NCBI GenBank assembly: GCA_024231955.1
Contig: JAAEPZ010000012.1
Coordinates: 1-64,000, forward strand
Direction of reading: 5' to 3'
Length of the DNA stretch: 64,000 nucleotides
From: a bacterium
GTDB taxonomy: Bacteria > Krumholzibacteriota > Krumholzibacteriia > JACNKJ01
Made by a program: the position numbers and the translations under genes. Below the pieces are notes generated by a model, which was given only the letters and a program-made list of their open reading frames with translations, ran no database searches and was not told the origin of the DNA. Of this stretch, positions 25,714 to 34,233 are shown in pieces. Every line of letters begins with the position of its first letter. The stretch's first letter is position 1.

Positions 25714-28700
25714 TTAACGGATGATGGCCAGACGCCCAATCGTCTTGCGATCGGAATCATCTGAATGAATGGTATAAAGGTACACTCCTGAAGCGAGCCC
25801 GACAAGCCGGGATTCTCGTTCCCAGGAATTGATCCCATCACAGGAGCCTTCCAGCTCCAATCGTTTCTGCCCCTCCAGGTCATAGAGACAGATTGTGAAG
25901 TGGTCCGGCCCAGCGCAATTTACGCGCCAGGTGACGCTCTCTGTCGCGGGATTGGGATAGGCGTACGCCTCTGTGAACTCGGTTCCGCCCGCAGTCGTCA
26001 CATTGACGCTGTTCGCAGCCGTCATGCGACCGGCTCCTGCGGCATCGGCGGCCAGATCCAGCCAACCGGTCGCCCCGGTTGTATCCCAATCCGTCGTGAC
26101 CTGCCAGTAGCGAATCCGAGGTGCGGAGAAAAGGGTATCCTCGGCGCTGGAGACCCCGGTAATGAGTTCAAATGTCGACAGGCCATGCAACTCCAGCCGA
26201 TCGCCCTCGCCGGGCAGGCAGAGTACCGGCCTACCGGCGATATTGCCGCCAATAAAGACGGCATCCCCGGTTTCCGCCCCCCCCTTGCCCTCCAGCAGGC
26301 GTCCATCTCTCGTGATGACGACAGGCCTATCACATCCCGCATCATCGCGGATAAAAAGACACCAGAGTGCAGGATCGTAGAAATTCGCAGGACTGGGTGC
26401 CGTTTGCGGAAAGGAGATGGGCCAGTCGGATATCAGGACGGCCTCAGCCCCCCAGGCGGCCAATTCGCTCGGTTGACCGGCCAGAGCCTCCAGCGCACCA
26501 TCGCCGTTGAGGTCGATCATCATGAGTTCCCGGGCAGTGGATGCCGCCAGGTCATCGGCGATGAACAACGTTTCGTCGGAGCTGTCCCCGCTGAAGCGCC
26601 CCCCCGGATACCAGAACAGCACCGCTGACGACGTCTCAATCAACAACTCGTCACAACCGTCACCATCAAGATCGCCGCTGGCAAGCGCAATACGATCATC
26701 CCCGCCGGGGGCAAACGGCAGTTCGCGTATCGCCAGATCAACTCCTGACCAGGCTGCGGATGTGATGCACTGAACACGGTGGACCGCTGCGGAGCTGTTC
26801 ACAATCGTATCAACCAGACAGGCATTCACGAAAACGCCATCCGGCTCCGGATGATCATATCCCCGCAGGTTCGGGGTGACCTCAAACCCCAGAGTCATTT
26901 CGCCCATCACCGCTCCCTGAGCGCCAAAGGGCCAGTGTGAATCAAGGTCGGCCGGTTGCAGCTCATCACCGTTCATGTCGAACCAGTGGAGGCAGGTGCT
27001 GTCCGGAACGTCTCCCCCTCCGGGGATATGTTCGGCAACCAGGATCTCCAGCCCGGGCTCGAGGGAGACCTCCCCCGCTCGGGACTCAATGTCGAACAAA
27101 ATCGGTGAAACGCTGGCGGAGGTCACCTTGTTCAGAGCGTCTGGAGTATGGATACTGGTCATCCTGATCCAGCTGCCGCCCGCACAGGTCCAGGCCTTGA
27201 TGCTGCCGTCGGCCATCAAAACGACCAATTCCGCCAGACCGTCACCATCGGGATCACCATCGAGATCGCCTGCGACCGGAGAACCGGCGGGGTACCCCTC
27301 CTCGACCGCCATTGCGCCCAGGGGATGGTCAACGTCCGGTTCAAAGAGTGATATGCCGTCACGATAGACAAAAACGTAGGTGGTCTCAGTCAGGGAATCC
27401 ACCGCCAGGAAAGCGAATTCGGGGCGCTCAGCGTCATCCGCGGCCAGATCCGCCATCAGGGGATCCCCGGCGGGCCACACACCGGAGAGGGTGACCGAGG
27501 AGGATTCCCAGTCCGGCTCCCAGCGGCTGATGAAATTCATGCGCGGTCCGTGCCCGCCGATGCTGTGAAAACTCCACCCACTGGTTGCGCCCTCGGCGGT
27601 GCGGGTATTCGGGTAAGTCCCGCTGTTGATGAATGTCTGCGTGGCGGGCAGGTTGTTGGCCCCCGAACGGAAGGCATCGAAATCGCTGCCATATGCAGCC
27701 GAGCCGAAGCCCTGCTCGGTCAGATCGGATGCCCCATCGGCCTCCAGAAGCAGTACGCCGTAGTGATCGTTGTAGGCATTGATCAGATTGATGTCGTGGA
27801 TGAAGGTCAGGTGGAGCATCTCCTCATCAATCCGCCAGATGTACAGACCGCTGCCGGGCTCCTGATCGGAGGCGTTGGCCTGGGTCGTATAATAATCGAA
27901 CTCCGCTCCCAACAGCGATTCGGCATTATTGGGCATATGGTTGCCGTTGTCGTCGGAGAAAGTGAAGGCGCCGTTGCCGTCGGCATCCTGGTTGCGATTG
28001 GCGACCAGGAAGTACTCTCGATCCGAAATGGGGAATTTAAAGAGAACCGAATCGGGCCTCTGCTCGAAACTGGGTATCGATATCTCCAGCCCTCCGTCGG
28101 CGGAAACGGAGATGCAATCCTCCCTGTCGACCGATTCGACCTGCTCCCAACCCATCAGCATCCGATTGAACGCGGATGGCGGCCCGGGGACGAAACCCAG
28201 AGCGTTCCATAGTCCGCTGCTCATCAGATCGAAATTCCCGGCCCCCTGTCCGCGGGGAGTCGTGTAATCATTGAGGCTGACCAGTCCGAGATAGCTCGCG
28301 ACCTGATGGACATAAACCCCGAGAGATCCCAAAACATAATCCGGATCCATCTGCTCCTCGATCTCCTTCTCAGGCAGGATGCCGAAGCGCCGGATGACGA
28401 ATTCGCCGCCATCGTCATTCGTGGCCACCCCCGGGAAACCGGGGATCTCTTCAGTGGGGATGGAGTCGGTGAAGGCCTCTGTCAGCGATTCATAGTCGAT
28501 ATAGCCTGACCAGATCTGGTCCGTCGAGTTCTGGAGCAGGTCCGATTCCTGACCGGGTCCCGCATGGATAATGGAGATCAGGTCGTAGGCGGCGAAATCA
28601 ATATCGGCATCCAGCGAATCCACCACCTCCGCCACGATCTCCCGCATGAGCTGCGACCAGGGTGCCCCCTCAGCACCGTAAGCGGCCATCGTTCCGGATA

Positions 28701-29193
28701 GCCGGACGGGGGTGTCCCACAGCGTGATATCCAGCTCAAGATTATCATGGGAGACGGTCCGGAAGTAATCGTTCACATGACTCAACTCATTGGCGAACCA
28801 GTCGCTACGTGAAGTCGTAATGATCTCATCGGGCTGTCCGAGAATGTTGAGCGGGTCGAGATCCTCGGTGTAGTTCTCCGGGAAATGCACATCGGTAAAT
28901 TCTACGAGTATCGTCAGCCAGGTGCAGGTTCCCGTGGCTCGCGACACTCCCGCGACGTTTCCCATGTCCCTGGTGCCTGAAACCAGATCCCGCAAAAGAG
29001 CCCGGCTGCTCTCCCCCAGACGGGCGGAATGCTCGGGCATCACCGGCTCCGGTACATTCACGTCTGAAAAGGAGGTAGGTGGCGGCACCGGATTCGCAGT
29101 GGCAACCACTGCGGGAATCATCGCCACAAGTGCAATCAGCAGAACAACCTGAAGGGATGAGCAGGTAAGTCGAGTCGCATTGAAGTGTCGCAA
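25714..29193 (-). CDS. Very large secreted M6-type (immune inhibitor A-like) protein with degenerate zinc site
   Basis: About 1159 residues. A signal peptide (to ~33) is followed by a region like M6 metallopeptidases (TILVEFTDVHFPENY..., YFRTVSHDNLEL). Where M6 enzymes have HExxH there is HQVASYLGLVSLND (CAT CAG GTC GCG AGC at 28294-28308), so the Glu and second His are lost. Then come FG-GAP/VCBS-like Asp/Gly-rich repeats (DLDGDPDGDGLAELV, DLDGDGCDELLIE) and a C-terminal sorting-type domain (YAYPNPATESVTW ... LASGVYLYTI). The start is a judgement: a promoter at 29255-29283 rules out the longest frame, and TTG at 29191-29193 (AGGCGG upstream) gives the best signal peptide; ATG at 29244 is an alternative. 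Confidence 0.85.
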   Translation of the reverse strand: MRHFNATRLTCSSLQVVLLIALVAMIPAVVATANPVPPPTSFSDVNVPEPVMPEHSARLGESSRALLRDLVSGTRDMGNVAGVSRATGTCTWLTILVEFTDVHFPENYTEDLDPLNILGQPDEIITTSRSDWFANELSHVNDYFRTVSHDNLELDITLWDTPVRLSGTMAAYGAEGAPWSQLMREIVAEVVDSLDADIDFAAYDLISIIHAGPGQESDLLQNSTDQIWSGYIDYESLTEAFTDSIPTEEIPGFPGVATNDDGGEFVIRRFGILPEKEIEEQMDPDYVLGSLGVYVHQVASYLGLVSLNDYTTPRGQGAGNFDLMSSGLWNALGFVPGPPSAFNRMLMGWEQVESVDREDCISVSADGGLEISIPSFEQRPDSVLFKFPISDREYFLVANRNQDADGNGAFTFSDDNGNHMPNNAESLLGAEFDYYTTQANASDQEPGSGLYIWRIDEEMLHLTFIHDINLINAYNDHYGVLLLEADGASDLTEQGFGSAAYGSDFDAFRSGANNLPATQTFINSGTYPNTRTAEGATSGWSFHSIGGHGPRMNFISRWEPDWESSSVTLSGVWPAGDPLMADLAADDAERPEFAFLAVDSLTETTYVFVYRDGISLFEPDVDHPLGAMAVEEGYPAGSPVAGDLDGDPDGDGLAELVVLMADGSIKAWTCAGGSWIRMTSIHTPDALNKVTSASVSPILFDIESRAGEVSLEPGLEILVAEHIPGGGDVPDSTCLHWFDMNGDELQPADLDSHWPFGAQGAVMGEMTLGFEVTPNLRGYDHPEPDGVFVNACLVDTIVNSSAAVHRVQCITSAAWSGVDLAIRELPFAPGGDDRIALASGDLDGDGCDELLIETSSAVLFWYPGGRFSGDSSDETLFIADDLAASTARELMMIDLNGDGALEALAGQPSELAAWGAEAVLISDWPISFPQTAPSPANFYDPALWCLFIRDDAGCDRPVVITRDGRLLEGKGGAETGDAVFIGGNIAGRPVLCLPGEGDRLELHGLSTFELITGVSSAEDTLFSAPRIRYWQVTTDWDTTGATGWLDLAADAAGAGRMTAANSVNVTTAGGTEFTEAYAYPNPATESVTWRVNCAGPDHFTICLYDLEGQKRLELEGSCDGINSWERESRLVGLASGVYLYTIHSDDSDRKTIGRLAIIR

Positions 29194-29254
29194 GTGCAAC
29201 CGCCTGTAATGATTGAGGAGCATTTCATATAGAGAAAGGAACATGAGCTTGGGG

Positions 29255-29283
29255 AGTATAGGATTAGGTGCTCGTATCGTCAA
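29255..29283 (-). promoter_or_regulatory. Near-consensus sigma-70 promoter for the M6-type/PorV operon
   Basis: On the minus strand TTGACG (29278-29283) and TATACT (29255-29260) are 17 nt apart; each box matches five of six consensus bases. The start of transcription should lie near 29248, about 55 nt before the chosen TTG start. Confidence 0.68.
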
Positions 29284-29451
29284 GATTGGGGATTAGTTCC
29301 CTGACTTATGGTAATCGGGTTCCCATCTGGACATAGGTCATGAACTCATATTACACTGACTAGTCGTCATATACCGATTGGCAAGTCCACTCTTTCCCAA
29401 GACACTATCCGTGTGTTAATCTGCTGCGTGAAATTCAGAAAGGGGTCAGCC

Positions 29452-30141
29452 TTGCTGCGGAACCGGTTGATGGGAAATCACAGGGCAATTGTCGTCGGGA
29501 TCTGTGCTGTCCTGTTATGTCTCGGCTGCGAGGATATCTCTCTACCGGATTCGGATTCCGGCACGTCAATTGTCGGGAACATCGTAATCACATCCGCCAA
29601 GGACCTTGAGATACTGGAGGGCATTACCGAAGTCCAGGGCAACATCGTCATCGGCCCTCAACACAACAGATGCCTGACCATCGCCGACCTGAAGAGCATG
29701 AGTTCTCTTCAGAGAATCACCGGGAAGTTCCAACTAGAGGATATCAATCAGCTACAGAATCTGGATGATCTGGTTGAGCTCGAGACCATCGGTAACGGCC
29801 TGTCTCTGACGGAATGTATCTCTCTGCAATCGATTCGGGGGCTCAAGGACGTGGCGATTACGGGCAAGATAGAGTTAATAGCCAATCCTCTACTGGAGAA
29901 TCTCAATGGCTTGGAAAAGGTCGTTACTCTGCAGGAGGCATTGATAATTGACGGTAATGATATGCTGAGCAGCCTGTACGGATTGACAAATCTTGTTTCC
30001 GTCGGATCTACAGATGATCGACGAAATGTCCTCGAGATCACCGACAATCCCATTCTCGGCGATGATGCTGCGGAGGCCTTCGCATCCGGCATCGAGGTCC
30101 ACGGCGGTATCCTGATCAGCGGCAACTCGATAAGCCCCTAA
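29452..30141 (+). CDS. Receptor-L-domain-like lipoprotein
   Basis: About 229 residues from a TTG at 29452 that has AAAGGGG 6 nt upstream; an ATG at 29470 is in frame. The lipoprotein signal ends in VLLCLGC. The rest is a solenoid of repeats of about 25-30 residues with the pattern 'NIVI...LEILEGITEVQGNIVI' and 'LxxLDDLVELETIGNGLSL', resembling the receptor L domain (leucine-rich beta-helix) of eukaryotic receptors and of some bacterial surface proteins. No ligand can be named. It is a single gene on the plus strand with no operon partner. Confidence 0.78.
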   Translation: MLRNRLMGNHRAIVVGICAVLLCLGCEDISLPDSDSGTSIVGNIVITSAKDLEILEGITEVQGNIVIGPQHNRCLTIADLKSMSSLQRITGKFQLEDINQLQNLDDLVELETIGNGLSLTECISLQSIRGLKDVAITGKIELIANPLLENLNGLEKVVTLQEALIIDGNDMLSSLYGLTNLVSVGSTDDRRNVLEITDNPILGDDAAEAFASGIEVHGGILISGNSISP

Positions 30142-30143
30142 AA

Positions 30144-30174
30144 AAAATGACAAGGGGACAGCAGCCCCCTTGTC
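30144..30174 (-). terminator. Orphan minus-strand terminator
   Basis: GACAAGGGG...CCCCTTGTC (9-bp stem, loop of about 8 nt) is followed, on the minus strand, by eight T. No protein gene ends near it on that strand; the nearest minus-strand gene ends at 30704 with its own terminator. Confidence 0.7.
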
Positions 30175-30647
30175 CGGCACATCTCAGCTTCAAGGAGAGG
30201 TAGCAACCAACTCCCTGGATTTGAAGAAAGTGATTGTTCTTCAGCGTTGCCCCACACTTCACCAAAGAACTGAATCAAACGATCCATCACTATTTCAAAT
30301 CGACTTGAGGATTTTTCGATTCGGCTGACTTCCCCAATCAATCCCGTTCGAGTTCCTCAAGCTAAAGAAACAGAGAGCAATAAAACCTGCCAAGCCTTAC
30401 TCCCTACTTCTATTGTAAAGTATTGCAGTTTGCATGCCACTTGGAGCACTAAACGCCCTCCGTATCTCGTTGATTTTTAAACAGTTACATTGCGCTATTT
30501 TGAGACATTCGCCTTCGAAAAGCCATCTGTAAAACATCTTTAGGGCACAAACGGGGATATTGACGCAACTACGTGTAATCTCACGAGTTGCATTCAATCA
30601 TCTTACTTGATACCTCTTTGGCACATTCTAAGGAATCTATAGCAAGG

Positions 30648-30675
30648 AAAAGGGCCATCCGATTAAGGACAGCCC
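30648..30675 (-). terminator. Terminator of the TPR-sigma-54 regulator gene
   Basis: A 9-bp stem (30652-30660 with 30667-30675, two G-U wobbles) with a 6-nt loop is followed on the minus strand by TTTTCC. It lies about 30 nt after the stop. Confidence 0.6.
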
Positions 30676-30703
30676 CCATATCAACCACGAGAATCTCGCT
30701 GGA

Positions 30704-33700
30704 TCATGGCTCCAGCTTGTATTTCCGGATCTTTTGCAGAATCGTCGGATAGCTGATCCCCAACCCCTGACAAGCATGAGTTCGATTCCAGCGATACGCA
30801 TCCAACGCCTTGGAGATCAAGTGCTTCTCAAGCTCCTCAACCTTGCGCTTCATGTTGAAATCGACATCCGGAGCTTGTGAGCGTGAGCTGCCAAGGATGC
30901 ACCCATCCAGGATAATGGATTCGGGTCCGATCGCCGTTTTGTCCGCGGTCAGGAGCAGTGCGCGCTTGACGACCTTCTCCAGCTCCCTAACGTTGCCGGG
31001 CCAGTCGAATCCATTCAGTTTGCCCAGGGCAACCTTGGTGAAGCCCGGAATCTTCTTTTTGTACTCGGCTGAGTACCGATCCAGGAAGTACTCCGCAAGC
31101 AAGGTGATATCGCTCTTCCTGTCCTTGAGACTGGGTACCCGCAGAGGGAAATCGTTGAGGCGATAGTAGAGATCCTCCAGGAAACGGCCCTGCTTGGCCA
31201 GCTCCTTGAGATCGGTTTTGGTCGCCGATATCAAACGGACATTGACCGGAACGCTGTTGGTTGCGCCGACCCGTCGAATTTCACGCGTATCCAGGAACTG
31301 AAGCAACTTCGCCTGCATCCGCAGCGATGTCTTGCCGACCTCATCCAGGAACAGGGTCCCGCCATTGGCCTCTTCAATCAAACCGGGCTTGTCGGAAATC
31401 GCCCCGGTGAAGGAGCCCTTCATGTGTCCGAACAGCTCGCTCTCCAGCAATTCCTCCGGTAGAGCCGCGCAGTTGACATGGACGAAACGTTGATCTCGTC
31501 TGGCGCTCATCCTGTGGATGGCATAGGCGAAAATCCCCTTACCCGTACCGGTTTCACCGCTGAGCAAAACCCAGGCGGGAGTTTCGGCGACTTTCCCCGC
31601 CAGATGGAGGAGATTCAGCATATTGGGATCCTGAGTGATGATATCCTGTGTGGCCTCCGGCAAATCACTCGGAAGGGTCGTCTGGCGCAGGCTCTGTCTG
31701 GAATCCCTGAAGACGATCAAGGTCACCATGCGGGCAAAGCCCGCCAGATAACGGATCATCTCCCTGGAAAAGCCCTCCCGATTCTCCTTGCGCCACAGAC
31801 AGAGGAATCCGACATGGGTACCCGAATACTCAAGCGGCTGATAAAGGAAACCGGTTCGAGCTTCGCCATCGGTTGGCTCAAGTATCTCAGACGAGATATC
31901 CAGGCCTTCTTCTCTTTGGGATTCCTGGAGATTCTTGACTTCGTTGCGGGTCATCCCCTCCAGGAACTCGAACGCCTCACCCTCAACGCCATCCATGCAG
32001 AGACAGCCGGTGTCGGCGTTACACAGTTCGAATAGAGATTCCCACGCATGCTGAAGGTTCTCGGGCAGATCCTCTCGTCCGCCGGAGGAGAAGATCGCAT
32101 CCGGATTGCCGGGCAGGAAACCGAAATGATCTCCGCTTTGAGCGAACTTGCGTCTCTCAATATCCCCGCGCAGCCCCTCCAGGCTCTCGTTTTCATCCCG
32201 GGTGGCATCCTCCGGCAGATACCCTTCGGCGTCGAACGCGGCCAGAAGGGCACGATCCAGATCGCCAAGCCAGTACTCTACCTGGGCCAGTAACAGGCTG
32301 GCCTTGAAAAGGAAGTGATCAGTGCGGTCCTCTTGCGGATTCTGCAACAGATCTTCGAGAATCTTCCTGGCCCTGAGGATGCCCTCAAGCGAGGAGCGTC
32401 CGAACAGGAAGCTGGCATATTCGAAGAGGGTTTGATCCTCCTCCACCATGCTGCTGATCTTGTCGAAATTCCGGAGAGCGGCCTGGAAGGCGGTGTCGGC
32501 CTTCTTCCAATTCTCCAGCCTCACCCAGGCCCGCGCCTGTGTGCGCTCGAGGAAAGGCACTTCGTAGAATTCGCCATTGCCCGCAGCCAGTTTCAGCCCC
32601 TTGGCTGCCAACTGAATCGCATCAAGCGGCAACCCCTGAGCCAGTTTGACTCTGGCCATCCGCTGCAGGATCTCCACGACGACATCACCTTTGGGGGCGA
32701 TGCGTGTGGCAAGATCCATAGCTACATCGTAGTTGGCCATCGCAGCTTCAAGGTCGCCTCTCGCCTCAGCCAGCTCCCCAAGGAACTCGTCCGCGAGTGC
32801 GACGCTGCGCAACAGGCTGTTCTTCTCGGCAAGAACACGTCCCTCCAGGAGCAACAGCTCTGCCCGACGATGATTGCCCAGACGGATATGAGCACGTCCC
32901 AACGAAATGGTTGAGCGTGTAATCCTGGCTTCATCACCGGCGGCAATAGCCAACTGCCGGGCGTGCGTGAAGAAATCCGCAGCCTCTCGGTCACGACCGA
33001 TTTTGAAGTACACGATCCCGCTGTTCAGATGCAGACTGATCTGCACACCTTGCAGGGAATACTTCTTTGCCAAAGCGAGGCTTTTCTCGAACAACTGGAG
33101 AGCTTCCTCGAAATCGCAGCTGTATTTTTTCAACAAGCCGAGATTCATCAGGGCTTGAGCAACGCCCAGATGGTTATCGATTCTACGATGAGTCACCAAA
33201 GCATCCGTAAAGAACTCTTTGGCCTCCTGCTGGTATCCCAGCCGGGTGTAGATGATGGCTATATTGTTCAGGTTCTCCGCCACCTCGGCATGAAGAGACG
33301 AATTCTTGAGAATTTCATAGGCTTGGAAACAATGCCGCAGACCATCCTCGGGGGCACCCGCCTTGGCGATCACTGCGCCAAGATGCAGAAGCACCATCCC
33401 GTATTCAATGGTCCCCTCGTGGCCCGCCAGGCGGCTCTGTGCCAGATACAGCCACTCTCGAGCTTCATTGAGAAGCCCTTTCCAGCGGTAGCTCTGGCCG
33501 ACCTTGAATGCCAGGCGCCAGAGGTCCATCTGAGGACCATTTTCCTGCGTGGCCTTGTAGGCCTTTTCGAAATACTCAAGAGCAAGAGAGTAATTTTCCG
33601 ACGAGATGTGGAAATCACCCATCGTCTCTTGATCCGAGGAGCTTTCCAGGCTTGGCAGCTGAAAGGGGCCGGTATCCTGATGGAATTCCTCTTGGTTATG

Positions 33701-33718
33701 TCGATCTGGATCTATCAT
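30704..33718 (-). CDS. TPR-GAF-AAA+ sigma-54-dependent transcriptional activator
   Basis: 1004 residues. The first ~500 form an array of tetratricopeptide repeats (for example AEVAENLNNIAIIYTRLGYQ, AQALMNLGLLKKYSCDFEEA). A GAF-like domain follows (~520-680), then an NtrC-class AAA+ domain (Walker A GETGTGKG, intact GSFTGA sigma-54 loop, GGTLFLDEV) and a C-terminal Fis-type HTH (THACQGLGISYPTILQKIRKY). There is no receiver domain, so it should be controlled by ligand or protein binding to the TPR/GAF part rather than by phosphorylation. The ATG has AAGGA 7 nt upstream. It lies 54 nt after the gene for a small acidic exported protein and probably shares its promoter. Confidence 0.9.
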   Translation of the reverse strand: MIDPDRHNQEEFHQDTGPFQLPSLESSSDQETMGDFHISSENYSLALEYFEKAYKATQENGPQMDLWRLAFKVGQSYRWKGLLNEAREWLYLAQSRLAGHEGTIEYGMVLLHLGAVIAKAGAPEDGLRHCFQAYEILKNSSLHAEVAENLNNIAIIYTRLGYQQEAKEFFTDALVTHRRIDNHLGVAQALMNLGLLKKYSCDFEEALQLFEKSLALAKKYSLQGVQISLHLNSGIVYFKIGRDREAADFFTHARQLAIAAGDEARITRSTISLGRAHIRLGNHRRAELLLLEGRVLAEKNSLLRSVALADEFLGELAEARGDLEAAMANYDVAMDLATRIAPKGDVVVEILQRMARVKLAQGLPLDAIQLAAKGLKLAAGNGEFYEVPFLERTQARAWVRLENWKKADTAFQAALRNFDKISSMVEEDQTLFEYASFLFGRSSLEGILRARKILEDLLQNPQEDRTDHFLFKASLLLAQVEYWLGDLDRALLAAFDAEGYLPEDATRDENESLEGLRGDIERRKFAQSGDHFGFLPGNPDAIFSSGGREDLPENLQHAWESLFELCNADTGCLCMDGVEGEAFEFLEGMTRNEVKNLQESQREEGLDISSEILEPTDGEARTGFLYQPLEYSGTHVGFLCLWRKENREGFSREMIRYLAGFARMVTLIVFRDSRQSLRQTTLPSDLPEATQDIITQDPNMLNLLHLAGKVAETPAWVLLSGETGTGKGIFAYAIHRMSARRDQRFVHVNCAALPEELLESELFGHMKGSFTGAISDKPGLIEEANGGTLFLDEVGKTSLRMQAKLLQFLDTREIRRVGATNSVPVNVRLISATKTDLKELAKQGRFLEDLYYRLNDFPLRVPSLKDRKSDITLLAEYFLDRYSAEYKKKIPGFTKVALGKLNGFDWPGNVRELEKVVKRALLLTADKTAIGPESIILDGCILGSSRSQAPDVDFNMKRKVEELEKHLISKALDAYRWNRTHACQGLGISYPTILQKIRKYKLEP

Positions 33719-33742
33719 GTACGAGTCCTTCGTGGGGATGAA

Positions 33743-33765
33743 CTCTTAACAGGGGCATCTAAGAG
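33743..33765. repeat. Hairpin between the small secreted protein and the TPR regulator
   Basis: CTCTTA-N11-TAAGAG inverted repeat in the 54-nt gap. There is no T-tract, so it is not a standard terminator; it may set the ratio of the two products. Confidence 0.35.
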
Positions 33766-33772
33766 CTAACGA

Positions 33773-34114
33773 TTACAGCCAGTAGGGAAAATCCAATTCC
33801 CACCAGTTCAAGACGATTTCGAAGAGATAATCGTCAATCAAACTTTTACCGGAATTTCCAGCATCGTTAACTTCACCACCGAAATCATCATCATCGCCTG
33901 TATCGATCAGACTCAGAGGTCCCGGCGGTTCGACATCACCCTCATCTCCAGCGGTATTGTGTTCGCCATTATTGGCGTCATGACTGCCGAAAGGCTCATA
34001 AACGCCAATCTCATCGACAGCTAGTGCTTCGCTGGGTGCAAGCCCAACAAAAACCATCCCCATGCAAACCCAAAGTGCGAGGGCTGCAATCATGGTTATA
34101 GTGACCCTTTTCAT
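33773..34114 (-). CDS. Small acidic exported protein, unknown
   Basis: 113 residues. An N-terminal signal peptide (MKRVTITMIAALALWVCMGM..., likely cut after ALA at ~33) leaves a mature part of about 80 residues that is very acidic (GDDDDFG, GDEGDVEPPG) and Asn/Gly-rich, ending in a hydrophobic aromatic tail (LNWWELDFPYWL). No cysteines remain after cleavage. I recognise no family. AGGAG lies 7 nt before the ATG, and a near-consensus promoter lies upstream. It is the first gene of a unit with the TPR regulator, so a role as a secreted signal, sensor partner or target is possible but unproven. Confidence 0.75.
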   Translation of the reverse strand: MKRVTITMIAALALWVCMGMVFVGLAPSEALAVDEIGVYEPFGSHDANNGEHNTAGDEGDVEPPGPLSLIDTGDDDDFGGEVNDAGNSGKSLIDDYLFEIVLNWWELDFPYWL

Positions 34115-34181
34115 ATGAAATCTCCTGATGAAAGTGCTGATTCGTCACAAGGGGGAGAATGTACTGTGACTACATACCTCA

Positions 34182-34210
34182 ATGATAAGATAAGCGGGAA
34201 ACCGAGTCAA
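34182..34210 (-). promoter_or_regulatory. Near-consensus sigma-70 promoter for the small protein/TPR regulator unit
   Basis: On the minus strand TTGACT (34205-34210) and TATCAT (34182-34187) are exactly 17 nt apart, 67 nt upstream of the small-protein ATG. No sigma-54 (-24/-12) motif was seen here. Confidence 0.68.
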
Positions 34211-34233
34211 ATAATAGGGCTGAATACCTTCGA

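Larger units (their letters stand above)
30142..30703. other. Gene-poor region with two minus-strand terminators
   Basis: No convincing gene. It contains the hairpin at 30144-30174, the terminator of the TPR regulator at 30648-30675, and more AT-rich sequence than its neighbours. One minus-strand frame near 30256-30341 resembles the second half of an XRE-type helix-turn-helix (SRIEKSSSRFEIVMDRLIQF) but lacks the first half and is interrupted upstream by a stop; it may be gene debris or chance. Confidence 0.45.

Noticed and set aside
30397..30597. 66-codon minus-strand frame
   Set aside because: Cys/Arg-rich with no domain, no ribosome-binding site, in a gene-poor region; more likely chance.
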